In this document: piece after piece, positions 58,733 through 64,000 of the stretch
Numbering within the stretch: position 1 is the stretch's first letter
Layout: every line of letters starts with the position of its first letter
Assembly (NCBI RefSeq): GCF_050624435.1
Contig: NC_134531.1
Location: 257,190,812-257,254,811 of the forward strand
Direction of reading: 5' to 3'
DNA length: 64,000 nt
From: Tenrec ecaudatus
Lineage: Eukaryota; Chordata; Mammalia; Afrosoricida; Tenrecidae
The notes under the pieces: generated by a model
Seen by the model: the letters and a program-made list of their open reading frames with translations, nothing else
Database searches by the model: none
Told to the model about the DNA's origin: nothing
Position numbers and translations under genes: made by a program

Positions 58733-59344
58733 TTCAAAGGGAATTCCATCAATTCCTGGAGCCTGTGTTTGGTTAATGTATTCACTTCAGCTTGAATTTC
58801 TTCTTTCAGCACCATTGGTTCTTGCTCATATGCTACCTCTTGACATGGTGGACTGTCAACTAGTTATTTTTGATAGAGTGACTGTGTATTCTTCCCATCT
58901 ATTCTTGTGGGTCCCTGAATCAGTCAATAATTTCTTGATAGTATCTTTGCTTATAGAACTTTACTATAGTGTTGCTATGAGTCAGAATCAACTTGAAAGC
59001 AGGGAGCAAATGCTGAACAGACTATAACTTGTCAATAATACTTCTCCATGGTACCTTCCCACAGATTTAGTTAATTTGATTCCATATTTGTTATCTGGAG
59101 AGATCCACATGCATCGAGTAACTTTCCTGTTGTTGAGAAAAATGTGTTCACAGTGAAAAAATCATTGGTCTTTCATCTCCAGCATATTTGTTATCACCAA
59201 GCCATATTTTCCAATGATCAATCAATCTCTCTTTGTTTCCAACTTTTGCCTTCTAATCACTATTAATTATCACTGCATCTTGATTACATTTTTAGGTAAT
59301 TTTAGACTGAGGCAGTTGAAAGAATTCTTCAATTCCTTTTTTGT

Positions 59345-60495
59345 AATCATTTTTATTGGGGGCTTGTACAGCTCTTATCACAATACATCCATACATGCAT
59401 TGTATCAAGCACATTTGTACATTTCTTGCCATGATCATTGTCAAAACATGTTCTTTCTACTTGAGCCTTTGGTATCAGCTCTTCATTTTTCCCCTCCCTC
59501 CCCCACACTCCCTCCCTCATGAACCCTTCATAATTTACTATTATTTTTTCATGTCTTATACTGAACAATGTCTCCCTTCACTCACTTTTCTGCTTTCCAT
59601 CCCCTGGGAGGATGGTTCCCCTTTCTACCCCCACCTTACACTCATCTTCTTGATATTTTTACTTGCATTATTGCCCTGAGGGGATTATCTGTTCTTGATT
59701 CCCTATGTTTCCAGCCCTTCTCTGTACCCATGTACATGCTCTGGTCTAACCAGATTTGTAAGGTAGAATTGGGGTCATGATAGTCGGGGTGAGGAAGCAT
59801 TAAAAAGCTGGAGGAAAGTTGTATGTTTCATTGGTGCTGTACTGTACCCAAACTGGCTTGTCTCTTCCTTGTGACCCTTCTGTAAGGAGATGTCTAATTG
59901 TCTACAGATGGGCTGTGAGTCTCCACTTTACCCTCCTCCTTATTCACATTGATATAATTTTTTGTTCTGGGTCATTGATATCTGATACCTGATCCCTATC
60001 AAAACCTCATGATCATATAGGTTGATGAGCTTTGTTGCTTCTCAGCTAGATAGCGACATGCTTATCTTCAAACCTTTAAGACCTCAGACACTATATTGGT
60101 TGACAGCTGGGTAACATCAGCTTTCTTCACCACATTTGCTTATGCACCCACTTTGTCTTCAGGGGTTGTATCAGGAAGGTGAGCATCATAGAATGCCAAT
60201 TTAATAGAAGAAAGTATTCTTGCATTGAGGGAGTACTTGAGTGGAGGCCCAATGTCCTTCTGCTATCTTAATACTAAACCTATAAATACATGCTCATAGA
60301 TCTATTTCCCCATCCTCATGTATAAATATATTTGCATATGTACATGCCTGTATTTAGACCTCTATAAATGCCCTTTGCCTCCTAGCTCTTTCCTCTATTT
60401 CGTTTTACTTTCCTCCTGTCCCACTGTCATGTTTGTCCTTCATTTGGGTTTCAATAGTTCCTCTCAATTACATTGCCCTTGATTAAGCCCTGGAT
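59345..60495 (-). mobile_element. L1 3'UTR inside RTE copy E
   Basis: About 1.15 kb of 5'-truncated minus-strand L1 3'UTR, starting attgggggcttgtacagctc. It has the same block order as the L1 at 1918-3070 but only one copy of the block duplicated at 49 kb. RTE endonuclease sequence resumes at about 60497. No clear target-site duplication was seen. Confidence 0.88.
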
Positions 60496-61639
60496 TTAGT
60501 GGTTGGTGTGTGAGTTTGAATAACAGATGTAGTAACTAACTTCACTGTAGTAATATATATATATATCATTTAATGAAATATACGTTTGTACCACAAGATA
60601 GGTATTGGAAAGTTAATTTTGTCAATAAATGCAATGTCATTACTCTTAGAGTTGTCATTCTGAGCATAGTAAGTTATGTCATCATGTGACTCAAATTGGC
60701 TAATATCTATTCACTTCAGCTCAGTAATACCTTGGATATAGATCTTTCTAAATTCCGTTTCATTTTTGACACTTTCCAATTCTCATATATTCATACTTCC
60801 TACAGTTGACTTTCCCATTATTAGTAAATATTTGCAATTGTACCTTCTCATTTTGTGTTGTGCCCCTCAGCTGGTAAAGATACTCATGGCTTTGTTCCAT
60901 CCACGTCATTAATCTTGACTTTATTTTGAAAAAGTGGAGCTGCTTTTGCTGGGTTTTGAGTGCCTTCCCACCTGAAAGGATCATTTCCAGCATTACACCA
61001 TACACTATTCGACTACTATTCACCATGTTCTCCGTGGTGAAGCCCTCAATATTGGACCACATATTCTGTTTTCCTAAGGTGTCCTAGTCTGGAAGCTCTG
61101 TTAGAACTGGTCCACCATGGTTTTCAAAATAAGACTGGTTTCACAGCGTCCATTATCAGAGCCGCATGCAAGCCATGGCAGTATGACAATGGAATAGAAG
61201 AGTGCTGTCCCTCCACTCAGTCCCTTAAGATATTCAGCTATGCACAGTTTTAATAAACTCTATACTAGCCATGGGTATATTTGTAGCACTTACAACTACA
61301 TGTATGGGAACAAGAATAACCTCCGGCAAACCTCTATGTACATTCACGGGCATAGTGCCAGTCACCTTTCTGCCCATGTTTATCTTGAGTGATTATGTGC
61401 ATCCATTTGTCGATTGTTGTTATTGCTGTTCCGGTAGGATTTTGTATGTACAGAGTAGCCTGTGACGTCTTCACCTGTTGAGCTCTGTCTGGTGTCTTCC
61501 TTTGCTTTGATCATTTTATATTGTTCTCTTCCTCACTGTATAGTATCTTGCCCTTATCCAGGTAACCCTCTAGATAGTGATACACAACCCCTTTCTCTCC
61601 TACCTCTAGGAATCTTCAAAGAATGATTCTGCGTGTAAC

Positions 61640-61985
61640 CCTTTTCTCTACTTTCACAGTAAGAGTCTCCTACAATATGTATCCCTTTGTGCTTGACGAA
61701 TGTCAATGTCCTCTAAGTTCATTCCTGTTATGATGTATTTCACCGGCGCATCGTTATCCTTTAACATTGCCTACTCCGTGCTTTGGATTATTTATTCATT
61801 CACCAGTGATGAACACTTCAATTTTTCTACCTTATTATTATCGTGAATAACGTTGCTGTGCACATGAGTGTATATATCATGCCACCTCTTTTTCCTTTAA
61901 GATATGTACCCAGTAGTGGGGTTACTGAATCATGCTATTTCTATTTCTAATTTTGTAAGAAGTGTCACATTGTTAGGAAAATACC
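61640..61985 (-). mobile_element. Ancient L1 fragment (L1M-like)
   Basis: The plus strand contains tatttattcattcaccagtg, then gtgaataacgttgctgtgca and acccagtagtggggttactg, which match the inverted ORF2 3' end of mammalian L1. It is strongly diverged and probably predates the afrotherian radiation. Confidence 0.65.
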
Positions 61986-61989
61986 TTTT

Positions 61990-63703
61990 ACATACTCAAC
62001 ATAACTACGCTATCTACAAAAAGACTATTTAAAGTGTCACTGTCTGATGATTAAGGATCTTGTGCAAGAACACATTCAATTTTCTGTTTTCTTTATTGAA
62101 AAAGTATTTCTATCAAAAGCAAATCTCAGCTGGCTTACATAGTACGCTTAATGAACTAAGTGATTTTAATTCTAGCTTAATTCCCTTTCTCATTGTATCA
62201 AGGTAACAAAAACTTCATCAAGTGATCACTATTCCTGTATGAGTCATACTATTTAAGTCCTTTACGTATGCTGGGGCAATTTGATGGGGTTCCAAAATAA
62301 AGATTAAGGAGTCCATAGGGTTTTCAAAAACTTTTAGAGCTCCATAAACCAATAACTAGTCCCAATACATATTTCATTGAGAAATCTGAAAATCTACAGA
62401 TACTAACTCCCTGAGAAAAATGTGCTAAAATCAATTTACATAGTTGATGAAAATCTAAACTGATAGTTACAATTATGTATTTAAAAGGATGTATAAAAAG
62501 AGCCCCCCTAAAAAAAATCTTGTTTGAATTAATTTCCACTTGTCACTAGATTTAAAACATCATTAAAATAAAGTACATTTAAATTATAGGAAGAAGATCA
62601 TATAATTTAATTTACTTTTAAGCAAGAAGAAATATTTAAATTTTTTTTCCAGTGACAGATTATTAAAAAGTCTAGATGTTCAACGAACGAACTAAATTTT
62701 TTTAAAAAGACATTTAAATAATTCTTCAGGGTTTGTATTAAAAGTATATTGTGACTAAACAAAATTATCAGTTATCTCAAATTATTTTGGATTTAAGATA
62801 TTTGAATGGCAGGTAGAGAACCATCCATCATCAGTCACCTGATTCTTAGAAGTATTCATTTATTTTTCCTTTAAAATGCCACAATGATTTAAGATAAAAG
62901 AATCAAAACTCCCACATGAAAACTAATAAAGCTCCTCTTTTGTAATGCCAAGGTTGTTATCTCTATATTTCTAAGATTCTAACCACACTCTTGTTTCTTT
63001 CTGTCCTTGATTTATGTGGAGGCTGACCTGAGCCCAACCTCGTCAGCCTTATTCAGAGCCAGTCTTTAGGAATATGGGACATGGCTTAGAGGAAAAAATA
63101 GTTAACTGAGGACTCGTTTCTCTGACAAGTATTAAAGACTTTCTCTTTTCAGATCACACAAGAGATTAAGGTATTATTAAAATAAATTCAGAATAGAGAT
63201 ACATATGAATTAATATGAGAACTTAAATAGAAGATGCTGTGTTTGAGAAAACAAAGGAAAGAAAGCAACATAGGTTGCCTGGAAGTAATCAATTCCTACT
63301 TTTATAAAGCTTTGCATCGAGCCAAGTAATTAGCATCAAGGCCAGATCAATTTTTCTCAATAGATGACAGCATACTAATTAAAAGTGATTGGTCTAATTA
63401 GAATCACATTAACAACAAGGAAGGCAATGGCAGATGTATCACTGTATACACAATGCCTTGACTCATCAAATGCTCTGACGCTCAGACTGTTGCGGACGCA
63501 GTTGCCTTTTTGCCATTCTTCTTTTTTATTTTTTTCTCTTACAAATTGAAGATAAAAGATGTAGTGGACGAAGAGGGAGGGGACACTCCAGAAGCCTCTG
63601 CCAGTGAGAACCTTCAAAATACAATTAGGGAAGATCAAACATTAGATAAAGGTCCAATACTATAATTTCTAAAGCTTCCAGCTAAGACTTTGGACAACTT
63701 TTT
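61990..63703. other. Unassigned AT-rich DNA
   Basis: No supported gene. A minus frame at 62324-62539 lies in a stretch (62260-62530) whose ends hint at an inverted repeat, but this is too weak to call. Confidence 0.5.
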
Positions 63704-64000
63704 GGAATATGAACTATTTATTAAAAGACAAGGCCAATAATTCCATTTATCCTTGGATATGCCTCCAGCAGGGCCACAGTAAGCATCTTTCTTGGTGTGC
63801 TGGACCTGGGGGTAGCGTAGTCATCTGGGGGCCAGAATCATCTTCAGTTGCTGCACATCTTCATAGAACTTGTCCAGAGCATTGGCCAGGACCTGGCTGT
63901 ATTCACCACTATTCAGGCCTTTCTGCTTGTTCAAGAACGAATCTGGAATCTTGTACCGATGTGGGTTTTACATAAAACCGATCATGTCCTCCAGCTCATC
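63704..64000 (-). pseudogene. RPS18: RPS18 processed pseudogene, 3' part
   Basis: On the minus strand the sequence translates to a C-terminal fragment close to ribosomal protein S18 (small-subunit protein): [16 protein letters not shown], then [17 protein letters not shown], then QHTKKDAYC..GGISK. A short 3'UTR with an aataaa signal (inverted, 63715-63722) and no introns indicate retroposition. Stops at 63968-63970 and 63821-63823 and many substitutions make it non-functional. The 5' part lies beyond the window. The parent match is by memory of the family and is clear. Confidence 0.9.

Larger units (their letters stand above)
57296..61195 (-). mobile_element. RTE/BovB LINE copy E, nearly complete, split by L1
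   Basis: The plus strand starts with the inverted 3' end (gttgttagataatattgag). It then runs through the C-terminal part, reverse transcriptase and linker to about 59335 and, after an L1, through endonuclease and 5' region to about 61195. About 2.7 kb survives of an element normally near 3.2 kb. A gap near 58890-59060 removes part of the linker. A minus frame at 57274-57528 matches the C-terminal end and one at 58547-58732 (LCQEIWKTATWPTD) the reverse-transcriptase start. All frames are broken. Confidence 0.88.

Noticed and set aside
62260..62530. Possible mariner-like MITE
   Set aside because: Ends resemble an inverted repeat only over a few bases and no TA duplication or transposase remnant is clear.
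63704..64000. Possible ribosomal-protein gene exon
   Set aside because: Two in-frame stops, many substitutions, no introns and a retained 3'UTR with polyadenylation signal show a processed pseudogene.
1..64000. CRISPR arrays, tRNA or rRNA genes, phage or plasmid systems
   Set aside because: No regularly spaced repeats, no tRNA clover outside degraded SINE heads, and the whole window has mammalian repeat content.

Overview
This is vertebrate, specifically placental-mammal, DNA: AT-rich, with no bacterial-style operons and no host gene I can support. Almost everything recognisable is transposon-derived. Three repeat groups point to an afrotherian: AfroSINE copies on both strands, several copies of an RTE/BovB-clade LINE, and an L1 lineage whose inverted 3' end always starts near a 'cccaataaaat' / 'attttattggg' terminus. 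A short SPIN-type hAT element favours a tenrec (SPIN is reported from tenrec among afrotherians). The species call is inference; the afrotherian call is firmer.

Layout. 1.4-11.7 kb: one minus-strand RTE copy split by a 6.7-kb L1 (5'UTR, ORF1, ORF2, long 3'UTR; all decayed), a group of older L1 3' pieces and a solo LTR. 12-18.5 kb: mostly unassigned AT-rich DNA with one solo LTR that has a perfect 5-bp duplication. 18.5-20.2 kb: a GC-rich patch, an AfroSINE and a Tigger-like DNA transposon split by an L1. 20.3-29.7 kb: what I read as one minus-strand ERVL-type provirus with later RTE, SPIN, solo LTR, hAT and L1 insertions. 29.7-30.4 kb: plus-strand L1 3' end with a tetranucleotide array. 31.6-35.0 kb: a second RTE nest holding an AfroSINE and a plus-strand L1, which itself holds a processed retrocopy of an unrecognised gene. 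36.8-37.3 kb: a CpG-dense inverted-terminal-repeat element and a MER5A-like copy. 39.5-44.8 kb: three ERVL-type LTRs around a plus-strand RTE copy that carries a pogo/Tigger-like DNA transposon. 48.3-52.8 kb: a comparatively young minus-strand L1, 5'-truncated inside the reverse transcriptase, with perfect 15-bp target duplications. 57.3-61.2 kb: a nearly complete RTE copy with an L1 inside. 63.7-64.0 kb: the 3' part of an RPS18 processed pseudogene, running off the window.

No gene network can be described because no open gene is supported. What the window offers is stratigraphy: insertion order can be read from which element splits which, and several insertions have exact target-site duplications. 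The most notable observations are DNA transposons of families linked to horizontal transfer, an L1 with tandem duplications in its 3'UTR, repeat units in another L1's 5'UTR, and a poly(A)-only insertion. I found no undescribed enzymatic or defence system.
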